A stretch of 64,000 nucleotides of DNA, from NCBI RefSeq assembly GCF_000003815.2, contig NC_049979.1:18259837-18323836 (forward strand), written 5' to 3'. The DNA comes from Branchiostoma floridae. Lineage: Eukaryota; Chordata; Leptocardii; Amphioxiformes; Branchiostomatidae. The translations under genes were made by a program, and so were the position numbers. The notes below the pieces were generated by a model that was given only the letters and a program-made list of their open reading frames with translations, was not told the DNA's origin and ran no database searches. How positions within the stretch are numbered: the first letter of the stretch is position 1; the number at the start of each line of letters is the position of its first letter. This document shows positions 12,701 to 23,600 of this stretch, piece after piece.

Positions 12701-15700
12701 ATCATACTTCTTATGCACGAAAAAGGTACTACAAAATTTATACAAGCCAATGCAATATGACAAAAATCCAAATGAGTCAAGAAAATGATGTAACCCACCT
12801 CTAGCTGCCATGGACACATTCACACTGCTGCTGGCTCCAATGTCCACTTTGTCATCCTCAGGGCAGTCCAGCTGGGTGTGTCCAGTCATCAGGTTTATGT
12901 ACACCTCCACCCCACATGCCTGGTCAAACTGTTTTGCCCACACAGCATTGACCTTCCTAAAGCCAACTCCACATGATGGTGGGTCACAATGTTCAAGGTT
13001 ACACTGCTTTGTTGTGTTTGCAAAATCTGAGTCTGCTACTTTTGTTTTGCATAACTTTTCCTCTGTATTATGTAATTCAACCAGTTTTTGTATATGTTCA
13101 TGTTCACTAGACATCTCACAGCTTCTCTCTTCTTGATGTGTAGTACAGTCTTTTTCCACAGTATCACCTATAGTTTTCATGTCAGTCCTGTTTCCCAATC
13201 CATCCCTGCTACAGTTCTCAACCATGATGTCATCCCTTACCATTTCTACCTTACTGTGGCATTCTGCAGAGGATGTAGCTGTGACATCGGGACTTGAGTC
13301 ATTATGCTGTCTGGTTGTTACAGCCCTTACTGCTATTTGTGCACCATCTGGATTGGGATTATCAACACCACTCATTTGGTCACATTGTCTGTCCTTACAC
13401 AAAGGCCTATAGTGTAAGCTGTCCCCAATAGCTTCTTTCGAAAAGTCTTCAGAACCATACTCAGCTGGCTGGCATGTTAAGTCAATTGATTCATGACTCC
13501 CCGGAACAATCTGTTCACATCCGTGATCCAATTTTGTATTGTTGCCATCATCTTTAAGCTTTTCCTTTTCAGCTCTACAAGAGCCAGCACTATCCACTCC
13601 CATCCCCCCACAGCTGTCTCTGTTGACCCCCTGCAGGTTGTAGACAGAGTGGAGCACCTCTGTAGTTTCTTCTTGAAATTTCTCACTGGAAAAGACAGAT
13701 TCCATAGTGACATTCTTGAATGTGGCCTTTGGAGAGAAGACAAATGTGTCTGTTTCATCTGAAGATAGAGATCTGCAGTGTTGAAGATCCAAACCTTTGT
13801 CATGAGAAGGAACAGAATGAGCAAGACTGTTCTTCATCCCCTGTTCTGAAGGAGTGTTCATCAAATCTAAAGTCTCATGTCTTAGATCTTTGGTACCAGT
13901 TTTCATTTTCTCTTTCACATCTACACTTTCACCAGGATTACACAACATGGAGCCAGTTGTGTCTACAAGATGATGCCTCCCGCCATGGGACTCATAGGTT
14001 ACTTCATTGACACCCTGCCATCCCATTGCTACATGTGCACTTTCTGTATGGCTAGCTGGATATGGCAGCTTGATCTGTTCTGTTTGTCCAGACAAGGGAG
14101 GCAATGGAGATTCAGCTTTATGACCTTCTTGTGATTTTAGACCACCATCACATTGGTAAGCTTTCTGAAGCAGAACTCTACTTGGAGTTTGCAATAAGTT
14201 GTCAGATGTCACAAATGTTCTCTTCACCGTTGCTTGGTTATCAACTCTACAGGGCACTGAATACTTGTCACCTGATACATGTTTGCAGTCAATGACAAGG
14301 TTCCTCATGTTTTTTTCACTGCTTTCATGGTTCAAGGAAGATTCAGTGGTAACTTCTTTATGAACCCTGGGAAGATTATCATTCACATTTTCAATTGTCA
14401 CTCTCTTTACATGTGGTGCTTTGAAAACTGCTAGCTTGGACTTTTGCTCAGTTTTACCTTCCTTCTTCATTATATTACTCTGAGTATCGGATGAGACTTT
14501 TTGCTCTTTACTCTGGTGTCCTGTTGAAAGATACTTCTGCAGAGTTGCATCACCACTAAACAGTCTCACCCGCTTGGAAAGCTTCTGCAAGGACAGCTGT
14601 GAGTAAGATCTTTTCAGTGAGATTGCAGGACTGGATTTACAGCTACTTCTGTTGATGCATATGCTGGGACTCACATTGCCAGGACATGTGCTTGTTGTGG
14701 TTGATCTAACAACTCTACTGCCAGAATGACAGGAACCATCATCCTTCATATCAGACACTGGTCTTCTATCATCTTTAAGTATGCCTTTTGTGGCATTACT
14801 TTCATAGGACTTATCAGTATCTCCTGGACATTGCAATGTTCTCCCCAACTCTGCTTGTGACATTTTGAACAACCCAAGAGAACTCATTGGTTTTGCTCTA
14901 TCTAAGGCTACAAGTCCACTCTGATCATTGTTTCCATTTCTGGTGCAATTTGATATGCCATCCTTAGCATTGCCAAGCCTCAGGTGGTACTTCTGTTGGG
15001 GTCTGGGATCTACCTGTGATAAAGTATCTTTTCTGAGGTCAACAGGTGATGGCCTGGCATGATCCGTGTCATCATCAGTGGAGATATTAGCCATCTTGGA
15101 CAGCTTTGATGATAAGGACAGTTGCTTCTTTCCACTCAAGGTGATCTTTGAAGTATTGGAAAATTTGGACAAACTAGTTTTCTCTGGTGCTTTTCCTTCA
15201 TCAGACAGCTCTACACCTGAATCATTAAGCTCACTTCTGGAAACAGTCCTGGACTCCTTGAAATTTGGATTGGAACGAGTTGCTTTAATACTTGTAAAAA
15301 GTTGTTTCAGAGGTGAAGTAATAACTTGATTTGAGCTACAGTGGACAAACTCTTCCTTTTGTCTGTTATCATGTTCATTGCTGTCAGCTACTGTTTGAAA
15401 CTGATGACCAGAAAAATCTGGAACTGGTACAGAACCAATAGTTGATGATTCCATATCAGTATTCACTATTAGTGGTTGTATGTCATTTTCCAGGAGAAAG
15501 GAGTTATTCAGGAAATTTGAAGTAGACAACGATTCATTGAAGCAGCCTTGAGAGACAGATGGACCATAGTCAAAAGTATCATCCATAGTGTCATCTATAC
15601 CAGTTGTTTCTTTAGATGCAACCTCCACTCCCTTGCTTTCTACTCTGGCACTAGTTGGACTTTGTGCATGTGATTCAATGTCAGCATGTATAGAATTTTG

Positions 15701-17283
15701 CTTGTATTCTCTTGGCAATAGGTTCTTGTCTTCTTGACTTAATTGTTCAATGTTAACTGACTTGCTTAACTGATGTGATTCCTCTACTGAAGCTTTCCAA
15801 ATGCCTTCCTCATAAATAGCATCATCTACAAGTCCTAGCTCTTCTGTGTGACAGGTGCTGCCAGGTTGCATATGTGATAAGCGGCTGACAGTCTTAGAGT
15901 GGAGTATAGCATTACTGCTGAGAGTGCTGATGCCTTCTCCATAGTCCACATCACTGTTATTTGTTACTGTCTGTATTTCTGCACCTACTGTTCCTGCTTT
16001 ACCAGTGCTGGCTTCCCTGGTGGTGATTTCTTCATCTTGCAAAAGACTACCCATGTGTTCTCCTACATTTAAGTCTAGACTAATGGTCAGGTTTTTCTTC
16101 TTCAAAAACTTCTGCACCATGTCCTGCACACNNNNNNNNNNNNNNNNNNNNNNNNNNNNNNNNNNNNNNNNNNNNNNNNNNNNNNNNNNNNNNNNNNNNN
16201 NNNNNNNNNNNNNNNNNNNNNNNNNNNNNNNCAAACATCCCATAATAATCTCTTTGCTTCCCTGGACTTGAGGCATCAGTAGCACTGTTATCTCTAACTG
16301 TAGGTGTCCTGGGTTCCCACTGGCCTGCCCGTCTGTTTATCACTGTTGACTTTGACAACAGCAGGTTTAAGAATTTATGCACCTTGGTCCTCAGAATCAG
16401 TCTGTTGTTGATGTATAGAAACTGCAGGTCCTTGTTCCTGTGCCCTTCTCTGCTGATGTAGCCAGAGATTTTAAACTGTTCATGTTGGTGAGAAGCCTCC
16501 CTCAGAGACATGGACTTTTTAGTTCCAAACAAGGAACCAAAGCATGAAACCAGTGAGTTGGTCTTGTGTGTCTGGAGGTATTTTCCACCTACGTTTTCAT
16601 TCCGCAGAGTGAATGACACACCGGGGTGGATCAAGGCTATGGCAGCCACTCGTTCCCTGATTCGCTCTCGCTCCAATGATACAGAGACAAACTTTTGTCT
16701 GACAGGAAGGTTATGGAACACATTGTGAACTGTGACAGTTGTCCCATAGGTAGGCCTGTGAGCTTTGGACTCAAAGATACTAACAACCTTGCCATGTCGG
16801 AAAACCTTGGTGCTGACCTTGGTGCTAGCCTTATGTCGTGATTCAATCTCCAACACAGCACAAACCTGGGCTATACTGGCCAGTGCTTCTCCCCTGTACC
16901 CAAAGAAGCTCAGACTCTCCAGATCAGTGACTGTGTGACACTTGCTGGTAGCATATCTGTCTCCGACTATAGACAATTGGTCTTTCGGGATCCCGTGCCC
17001 ATTGTCAACAACCTGGGAGACACGAAAATTTTCACATGTGAATAAAGATGAGAAAACCCACCACATTGAATCTCACAATCGCCATTCCTTATGAAAATAG
17101 TAGCTATCTGTATGAAAGGCACACCTGTATCCAAAAGTTCTCCAAATCGATCCGGACGGCAACACATGTTGCTGCCGCATCCAGGCTGTTGAGAACCAAT
17201 TCCTCCACGCACTGTGCTACAGAAGGCACGGACACCCCGGAACGGAGTTGAGCACGGACTGATGGGTCCAGCGTTCGAATCAT
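7733..17283 (-). CDS. MLH3: DNA mismatch repair protein MLH3 (complete gene, 11 coding exons)
   Basis: MutL-family subunit; with MLH1 it forms MutL-gamma, a nuclear endonuclease for mismatch repair and meiotic crossover resolution (family knowledge). Coding exons in transcript order: 17283-17125, 17012-12799, 12593-12375, 12134-12058, 11913-11815, 11182-11035, 10703-10438, 10103-10080, 9157-9079, 8359-8199, 7804-7733. All introns are GT-AG and all junction phases agree. The N-terminal GHKL ATPase has the catalytic-Glu motif CVEELVLNSLDA (residues 25-36), DNGHGI (56-61) and GYRGEALASI (91-100), followed by a transducer part with GTTVTVHNVF. The C-terminal domain carries the metal-endonuclease motif DQHAAHERVRLE (DQHA-x2-E-x4-E), SQACHGAIKF and CAHGRP. 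A linker of more than 1,000 residues, poorly conserved, separates them. The length is about 1,840 residues against 1,453 in human, mostly from the linker. A 100-N gap interrupts exon 2. Confidence 0.96.
8199..8359 (-). CDS. MLH3: MLH3 coding exon 10
   Basis: Acceptor TTAATTCTCAG, donor GTAGGG; 161 nt. Encodes (G)AIKFGDPLEEADCADLIRC and LPFQCAHGRPSIIPI. The CAHGRP motif supplies the second half of the metal-binding site known in MutL endonucleases. Confidence 0.94.
9079..9157 (-). CDS. MLH3: MLH3 coding exon 9
   Basis: Acceptor GCCTCTTTAG; 79 nt encoding LLKTTDGAGATLPPTLHRIL then NSQACH plus one base. It corresponds to vertebrate TLPLTVQKVLASQACHG, the Zn-site Cys/His segment of the C-terminal domain. 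Donor GTGAGC; the split Gly codon joins exon 10. Confidence 0.92.
9685..9786 (+). repeat. (TG)n microsatellite
   Basis: About 100 bp of nearly pure TG dinucleotide repeat with a few A or T interruptions, in the intron between MLH3 exons 8 and 9. Confidence 0.98.
10080..10103 (-). CDS. MLH3: MLH3 coding exon 8 (24-nt microexon)
   Basis: Acceptor TTCCTCTACAG, then AGC CTT ATA AAG GAG CAT CTT GAG, donor GTATGG. Its eight residues SLIKEHLE fill exactly the gap between VELVE (exon 7) and LLKTTDGAG (exon 9), matching vertebrate EFIREQVE. Both flanking phases are 0. Confidence 0.88.
10438..10703 (-). CDS. MLH3: MLH3 coding exon 7
   Basis: Acceptor GTACCATCAG; 266 nt. Encodes LYEVDPGSPHQRLKFSHVIP then PLEVPLPAEELRLLQAYKSA, and LPCCVVEREYNERKRGR near its end, matching vertebrate IPPLEITV and PLCFVEREANELRRGR. 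Donor GTAAGG after VELVE, phase 0. The upstream part of the open frame is intron read-through. Confidence 0.92.
11035..11182 (-). CDS. MLH3: MLH3 coding exon 6 (endonuclease motif)
   Basis: Acceptor TTCCCTTTAG; encodes IIGQVDNKFIACMM and LLVLIDQHAAHERVRLERL. The DQHA-x2-E-x4-E metal-binding endonuclease signature is intact, so nuclease activity is expected. Donor GTCAGA at HDG; the split Gly/Asp codon is completed by the next exon. An open frame runs past the donor but loses similarity there. Confidence 0.93.
11815..11913 (-). CDS. MLH3: MLH3 coding exon 5
   Basis: Acceptor GCCCACTGTCAG after a T-rich tract; 33 codons, SILNVAGG...VIQPYRFSRDMLDSIQ, matching the vertebrate YPYRFTKGMIHSMQ block. 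The donor is GTCAGA, a less common form. Phase 0 at both ends. Confidence 0.9.
12058..12134 (-). CDS. MLH3: MLH3 coding exon 4
   Basis: Acceptor TTTCTTCCAG, donor GTTAGT; 77 nt encoding ESDNEESVAQLWNSWENPVF then SRTER. The SEWDNPVF-type block is an MLH3 hallmark at the edge of the C-terminal domain. Ends in phase 0. Confidence 0.9.
12375..12593 (-). CDS. MLH3: MLH3 coding exon 3
   Basis: Acceptor ATAACAG, donor GTGTGT; 219 nt. It reads QKKWKGTVHPFLTHNATPFL then PRAKRPCTRDTDIV, matching the vertebrate MLH3 segment with QPFRSDLVLPFLPRAR in the same place. Ends in an acidic, Glu-rich stretch (AAHLEEQEEEEGSG). Phase 1 in, phase 1 out. Confidence 0.9.
12799..17012 (-). CDS. MLH3: MLH3 coding exon 2 (giant exon, contains a 100-N gap)
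   Basis: Acceptor TCTCCCAG precedes VVDNGHGIPKD; donor GTGGGT follows SMAARG. The exon encodes ATPase motifs II and III, the transducer domain (QFLYINNRLILRTKVHKF), the whole linker, and a conserved block near its end (VWAKQFDQACGVEVYINLMT). Vertebrate MLH3 likewise keeps most of its coding sequence in one very large exon. The frame changes across the N run at 16132-16231, explained by the arbitrary gap length. The frame is fully open on both sides, so there is no sign of a pseudogene. Confidence 0.95.
16132..16231. other. Assembly gap (100 N) inside MLH3 exon 2
   Basis: Exactly 100 N, a standard unknown-size placeholder. It lies between YYGMF and VQDMVQKFLKKKNL. By comparison with vertebrate MLH3, about 40 residues of the ATPase/transducer C-terminal part are missing. 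For an intact frame the true gap must be a multiple of three. Confidence 0.97.
17125..17283 (-). CDS. MLH3: MLH3 coding exon 1
   Basis: Starts ATG at 17283-17281 and encodes 53 residues from MIRTLDPSVRAQLRSG to DLENFWIQ, then donor GTGTGC. It contains ATP-binding motif I (ELVLNSLDA). The start agrees in position and sequence with the known MLH3 N-terminus. Ends in phase 0. Confidence 0.93.
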
Positions 17284-17832
17284 CTGTAACGAAGGTTTTG
17301 ATCGTTTTGTGGGATTGAGATGTAAATGTCACGTTATGTTGGGGTGCTAAGAATGCGAGGAAGCTGACGAAAAAGGCTGGAATTCGAAAATTGCGCCCTC
17401 CCCACGACCATTGTCAGCCATGTTTTCTTCCCAGCATGCTTTGTAGATTCGACCTTTGACATGTTTATAACATCACCAAGGAGCTGAAAAAACATAATCG
17501 TCCACTAAGATATCAATACGCATTTGATTCATAAATCAATCCTTTTTATCAAATATAAGCTTTTAGAATAGATACGTGTTTCAAAATGTTGACCCGATAT
17601 TTTTTATGCAATTTTATCATTGCATTTTTTAAAGTATGAGTGGCTATTTCTGGAATTCTTTTCTGTACGCGGAGGAACATTGACAGCTATGTGAACAGGC
17701 ACCGGCTTACAATAACAATCAAAGTGCATAGGATTTAGGCTGATGGGGATGCATATTTTTCAATCGCTTTCCTATTAAAGAAAAAGCCGTTTGTGCCTTA
17801 TATACGGAGATTGAAACAAGGTGTCTACAGAG
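17284..17832. promoter_or_regulatory. Head-to-head promoter region of MLH3 (-) and ZC2HC1C (+)
   Basis: About 550 bp separates the MLH3 start codon from the end of the putative first (5'UTR) exon of ZC2HC1C, whose donor CAGAG/GTGAGT lies at 17833. No TATA box is evident. A block at 17427-17446 (CTTCCCAGCATGCTTTGTAG) matches the known ZNF143/Staf consensus (TTCCCAGCATGC...TGTAG) common in divergent housekeeping promoters. A CCATNTT core nearby (17418-17425) resembles a YY1 site. Shared, housekeeping-type regulation is an inference. Confidence 0.6.
17427..17446 (+). promoter_or_regulatory. ZNF143/Staf-like binding motif
   Basis: CTTCCCAGCATGCTTTGTAG fits the SBS consensus for ZNF143 (CCCAGCATGC core followed by a TGTAG-type end). 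It lies 144 bp upstream of the MLH3 start codon, between the two divergent genes. Confidence 0.55.
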
Positions 17833-18931
17833 GTGAGTGTAAGCTTACTAACTGATGTTTTTGGTAGCTTTCATGGACACGTATTAAATCGCGCAACAGC
17901 TTGCGATCCTTTCAGACATAGCAGTGTCCCTGCACCACGATCGATCAGTCCCGTTGTGTAGAGTAGAGTAGAGTAAAGTAGAGTAGAGTACAGTACAGTA
18001 GATATCACGAACAAACCCTTTTTTTTACCAGAATATCTTCTTTTGTAATCTACGGAGACATAATCTATAACCGTCTAGCCTTTGTGACGTTTCCTTGTGT
18101 CGCGGCCAGACATGGCACATTGACCTAAGGACCGTACTGCAGGCAAAATAATAATTTGATACCCAGTCACGTTTTATTTCAGCAGTTGCATATTCTAGAC
18201 CACCATAATTATGTTAAAGTCAAACCACTATTCTTTTTTGACATATAAGATTCGTGCTAGAAGGTTTCCTGCTTGACAAGTGTAGGGGTGCGTGATGATG
18301 ATAGGGCTGATCTCTATACTCTGTCCATCCAACAGTCCTGTGGGACCTCTCATATTCGCCAACATTCCCCATGGGACACCAGGAACACACGCAATTTTTT
18401 GTACACAAGGATTACCTTAGAAACCTAGATAAAGGCAGAGTGTGTTGATTGTACTGATATGACAAGGATCTTCAATAAAGGTTGGCACGATATGTTGGTT
18501 CACAGTAGTTGATCTGTGCTAGAGTAATTTAGCGTCGGAGTTATGGAGAGAGCGTTGGAGGTATGAGGACAATAGGACTTTTGAGCATCTGCTTATTTTT
18601 CTGATATCAAGAAGTGCTGTTTCAAATGTTATCAGAAGTTTTTTACCCTGATGCCCTTGGTTCCATTGTGATTATGCAGATGCTTTGTTATTTTAGGGAA
18701 TTGGGAGTGTTATCATGTGTTTATAGAGGGAATTGGACCAGTTGGCACTTACCAGGGGGCATGACACATGGTACAAATGATGATAATTGCTCCTGCTAAG
18801 AAGTGTTGCAATTACAGTTGAAGTAATCAATGTGTATTGTTTGCTAATGGCCAAGTACTACAACTGTAAGGCTTCCATCTTAGTATAATTAAACTTCAAA
18901 GGAATGTAAAGATATTTTCTATCTATTGTAG
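17833..18931 (+). other. First intron of ZC2HC1C (inferred)
   Basis: Bounded by a strong donor (CAGAG/GTGAGT, 17833) and an acceptor (CTATTGTAG, 18930-18931) just upstream of the coding exon. No exon is seen inside it. It holds a degenerate GTAGA pentamer repeat. The transcription start was not determined. Confidence 0.5.
17958..18002 (+). repeat. GTAGA pentamer microsatellite
   Basis: Nine tandem 5-bp units, mostly GTAGA with GTAAA and GTACA variants, inside the presumed first intron of ZC2HC1C. Confidence 0.92.
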
Positions 18932-20641
18932 GTGATAGATACCACCAAACTCCGGGACTTGTCAGATAATGACCACAGCATTCCCCTACCCTCCTCGACA
19001 CGTGGTACCCACGTCTAGACTCCCAGCATCACGGATTCCTGCGCCATCAGACAACATGAAGAAACAGGATCCACAGCAGAGGTTGGTAGGGAACACACGG
19101 TCTCGGCTGGAGGTACTGCAGCAACAGTATCAGCAGAAGCTGCTCAGGGAACGAGAAGCCAAGATGATCGAAATTTACCAAAAGAATCAGCAGGCAGCTC
19201 TCTCGAAGGTTAATCGGCAAACATCCTTGAGAGACTTCTTCAAAGAGCGAAGAAACTTAGAAGCTACAAAAGGAGGAGCTGTGCCTAGCATCCAGCACCA
19301 TTATAAGAACAAAGTGAAACAACAGAACCAGTTTGGCTACAAGAGCAAACAGCCAGTCTGGAATCCTGCACGTACACGTAGGGAACCTGAGGCTGAGCGG
19401 AAACCTTGGTCTGGCATCAACAGGGGGAATCCACTGCAGCCCATCCAGAGGCAGGCAATATCAGCCGATGATCGCTATCGGCAGCCAGATCCTGATGGAC
19501 ACTATGAAACAAGTGATGACTTGACCAGTAACCACAGCAGCAATCCTCCGAGTGACCTGGAAGATGAGGATGTTGAATTCAAATTTGTCCCAAAGCCCCC
19601 AGTGCAGCAGAGACCCGGTAAGGTACGTCAAACCCGGCGAACAGCAAAACAGGACATCTCCAGAAATGATGTTAAACAATTTAGTCCAGAAGATGATGGT
19701 TACTACAGCAACCAGCAGGAGGATGGTGGTAATCCTGCCAGAGAATCTGATGACCAGCCACCAACTAACTTTGCTAAAGCAAAGCTGCTAGGGAAGATCA
19801 AGCAAAAGGAACGGGACAGAATTGCTAGTAGGGAGGGAACCTTTCACTCTGATAATGGGGAAAAACAGTCAGTTGCAGACAAAGATCAGCCCAATGAGGG
19901 TGAGCCTGAGAGGAAAAACAAAAGAGATGTTTTAAAGCAACAGGAAGAAGAACTGATGGCTCTTCTGAGACAGAGACAGGATGAACTAGAAAAACTGAAG
20001 CGGGAAAATGAAGAGGCAGAAAGACAGGAAGAGGAAAGAAAACAGAAGGAAGCCCAGCGCAGAAGAAGGCTGCAGGAAGAGAGGCAAAGAAGGGAAGAGG
20101 AACTGAGGAAGTTGGAAGAAGAGGAACAAAAAGAACCTGAAGAGGAAGGGAATTATGATGATCCAAATAGCAGCAGACTGGAAGAGGATGAGAATGAGAA
20201 TGATTGGTACCAGAACAGAGGGATGGAACATGGAGAGGACAATGAGAAGGAAGATGATGAGGACAGTTGGTTTCAAAACAAAGAGAAGGAAGAGCAAAAT
20301 TTGAATGCCACTTATACAATGAAGCAGAAAGAAAAGCAAGTTAAGCATGAAATGCCTAAGAAAGAACATCAGTCACAAATACATGATGATCAGAAAGAAG
20401 CAAAACCCAATGAAGATTTGGCTTTTTACATTGATGCAGCAAAAGGTTCTGAGGAGGTATCTATGAACCTGACTCCATGTCCTAATTGTGGCAGGAAATT
20501 TGCTGTTGAAAGACTCGCCAAGCACCAAAGGCTTGTTCATCCATGAAGAAACGTAAAGTCTTGGATCCGACGAAGATGAGGACACAGGGAACAGAGATGG
20601 AGAAGTATGCAGATCCCAGAGACAGGAAACCAGAGCCTTCC
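18932..20641 (+). CDS. ZC2HC1C: ZC2HC1C coding exon 1 (coding from 18969), with frameshift near 20533
   Basis: Acceptor at 18930-18931, then 37 bp of 5'UTR and the ATG at 18969. As sequenced, the frame stops at TGA 20544-20546, just after KHQRLVHP. One extra T in the CTTG at 20532-20535 would read HQRLC and restore both the missing finger cysteine and the frame, which then continues open through KKRKVLDPTKMRTQGTEM to a donor GTAAGT after 20641, phase 0. That KKRKV-D...GTE segment is conserved in ZC2HC1 proteins right after finger 1, so the break is an error or a recent mutation. Confidence 0.88.
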
Positions 20642-23600
20642 GTAAGTCTGTCTTAAAATGATTTTTTACTGTTCAACTTTGTTTTATCTATTATGATAAT
20701 CTATTCAGCTTGATATCCAGTCTTGTCTTTCCCGGATATATAAGCATTGGCATTACTTGCATGCAAACCTAGTCAGGTTTCTACATAACCTCAAGTGAAA
20801 AAATTTCAGTCCAACATTAACCAATTCAATTCCTCCCATAGTTTTATATATTCATATCATATTACATTTTTTAGCAAAATGTAAAATACTGATACCATCT
20901 GAGCCAAGATAGGATTAATTTGATACAGTGCACTGATCAAATTATAGGTTTACACAATGGAAATACCATTTTCTCCCCTAGGAACTCGATGTAAAGGCCA
21001 AGCATCTCCTTCTATCTCTTCAATTCTTTCCTCGTCACCTATGTGGCCTTTGTCCCTGAATAGATGTGGCTGACCCATCACGAAAATGTTGATCTATAAG
21101 CTAGTTACAAAATGTTGCCATGGTTACATTTCTTTAAATTTACATAACAGATTCATTGTAACTGTGGTAACAGTTATCACTTTTAAGACTGAGGTCAATG
21201 ATCTTTATTCACGCGACTAGGTGTGGCAGGCTTACGCTCGCAGTATGTGTTAAGACATCAGTGCAATGACAAATGAATAACTCACTTTGCAGGTTGCTAC
21301 ACGACCACCTTTTATCACCTGCCATGCTGCTGACACTCAGCAACAATACAGAGCCCTTGCCTGGTGATGGATGTAATTGTTTATTGTGTGCCCACTTAAA
21401 ACTTCAGCTACAGGATGTACGTGGGCTGCATGTTCATAGCTATGAATAGGAACCCCGCCTTTCCAGCTTGCTAACATGAGCCTTATTGAATTTAGTGTTT
21501 CCTAAATCAGTTGTTTGTTACACAGTTGTACAGGGCCTGTATAAATGCCATTTTGTAACAACTTCTAGTATACAGATTTGCTGAAGACACCTGAACAAAT
21601 TGGACAGCACACAGAGAAGGGGGGCATGTGCAAGTACGCTGTATTTACCCTCTCTGCCCTAGGGTGAAACATATGCTTCCTTTTGCCCCTACCTATTCTT
21701 GTCTCCGCTACCGCTAATTTTGCAGCAGGTTTGACGCCAGATGACTGCAAATAAACACATGCAAAAAGTTTCCTTCATCATTTACCCTGTTTCCACTTTC
21801 ATCAGTGCCATTGCTGCCAGACAACTGAAGTGTGTGGCCAATCAGAATTGATGGGACATCTCTTTCAATAGGTGGATGGGCTGGGTCTTTTGGCAGAAGA
21901 TGTACTGGGTCTCATTAACAGTTGGAACGCTTGGCAGTTTTCACGTTGAGAAGCCCACTGTGTCTGGCATGGTTCCAACAAGATGGGAATCAAAGTTATA
22001 TCATGGCCTGGAAATGCGAAGGACGCACCATTATTTATACATAGAGTTTTAACAGGAAAATGTCAGATCCATAGATTGGCCCCCTGTAGACTCCCTATGG
22101 GAACAGCTGGAGTCAGGTGAATGGCACTACCGATTCCCTCCTGCCATAGAAACCAGGGCATATTTGCGGACTTTGAGAAGTGACCTTTCAGATGGCGGAA
22201 ATGTGAAATTTTATCACTTTAGTAATGGTCGCTCTCCTGACAGAGGACGGATTGATGCTATCGTATTTCCTTCCTGCAGTGGTCCCAGAGACGCACAAGG
22301 ATTAAAGCCACTGTCAATATTCTAAACCAGGAAGCTTTGTCCAGCATAGAAATGTCACATCCTGCTTGCCATCACTAAGCCTGGCTCCCTTTTCACCCCT
22401 CCCTTGGGGGCTACATGACCCAAACTGATGACTCCAGTCTTTGGAAGCTGACCCAGGGGGCTCCTACACCTATACTGCTCACTAATCCTCCTTCACTGTG
22501 GTCCAAAGTTCTTTCAGCAGCCTCCCCTGTCCAATTAAACCTGTTCGATCCTGGGTGCTGACAAAGGTGTGCCTAATTTCCCCATAGCAATCAGACAAAA
22601 CTTTGTATCCATCCCTATGGCCTTCAGTCGGCAAGTTTATAGATAAAGGGAGACAGATAGCAATACTGGAGCACATAACGGGGGATTGATTCTGGATTAT
22701 ACAGGCATTGGGCCTTGGAAAACTGCATTAAAATGGTCCCACCACCTTGACAGATTGGAACAGAAATGGGCAATAACTGCTTTTACCCTATGCCTTTTGG
22801 CAATAAATAGCCAAATGGTGCAGTCCTTCCATCAACTAAAAATGTGTCATTGCTGTGTGATCAAAGCACTTTGTTGCTGAGGAGTTGTCTTTCTAAATGT
22901 GAGAGGTAAGAAGCCACGTCATGTACTGTCATACAGGATCTAGATTTCATCAAAAATAAAATGGAAATAGAAACCAAAGATAGCAACATGCACAAACTCC
23001 ATGACAAGTAGGCTTTAGAGTCAATGGCTCCATTTTTCTTTCTTATCCAGTATAGCAGCAGGTACCTTTATCTGGCTCTGCTGAGGTAGATGGACATCTA
23101 TCACATATACATTTATAACCAGCTCCAGAAGGGAACTTATAGATTCTAAAGTAACATTTTGTGATCTGCCGAAAAGTAACGGGTACCTAAGCATTTGCAC
23201 AAATATTACAAGTCAGATTCGTACAAATTTTATAAGAAACACGCAAATCGCTATGCAAAAAGTATGAACCTTATGTGATATGCAAATGTCTTATGAGATA
23301 AGCACAAACCGGTGGCCACGGCTACGTTGGGAGAAGGCATGCTTCTACCTGTGATAATTCTAATTCAAAGCATTGAATGGACATATACCATCACAAAGAT
23401 GGATTTAATAGCCTGTGAACTACAGTCTGACACTTTGTTAAAATGATCAGAGGAAGTTCCATCATTTTTAGAACCTTCAGTTCTTAATTGTCTGGGTTAG
23501 TTACCAGTTGGAGAGCAGGTATGGCCTAAGGCATGTAATGTTATACTATCAGTGAAAATACTAACTCACTGTTCTTTAACCAATATCAATTTCTTGCTAC

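Noticed and set aside
12810..15329. Several + strand frames inside MLH3 exon 2
   Set aside because: Shadows of the conserved minus-strand coding exon.
16080..17066. Apparent frameshift in MLH3 between the two sides of exon 2
   Set aside because: The shift coincides with a 100-N placeholder of unknown true size; both sides are open and conserved.
19825..20369. Long antisense frames opposite ZC2HC1C
   Set aside because: They mirror the Glu/Lys-rich coiled coil on the coding strand; their Leu/Phe/Pro-rich sequence is a codon-composition artefact.
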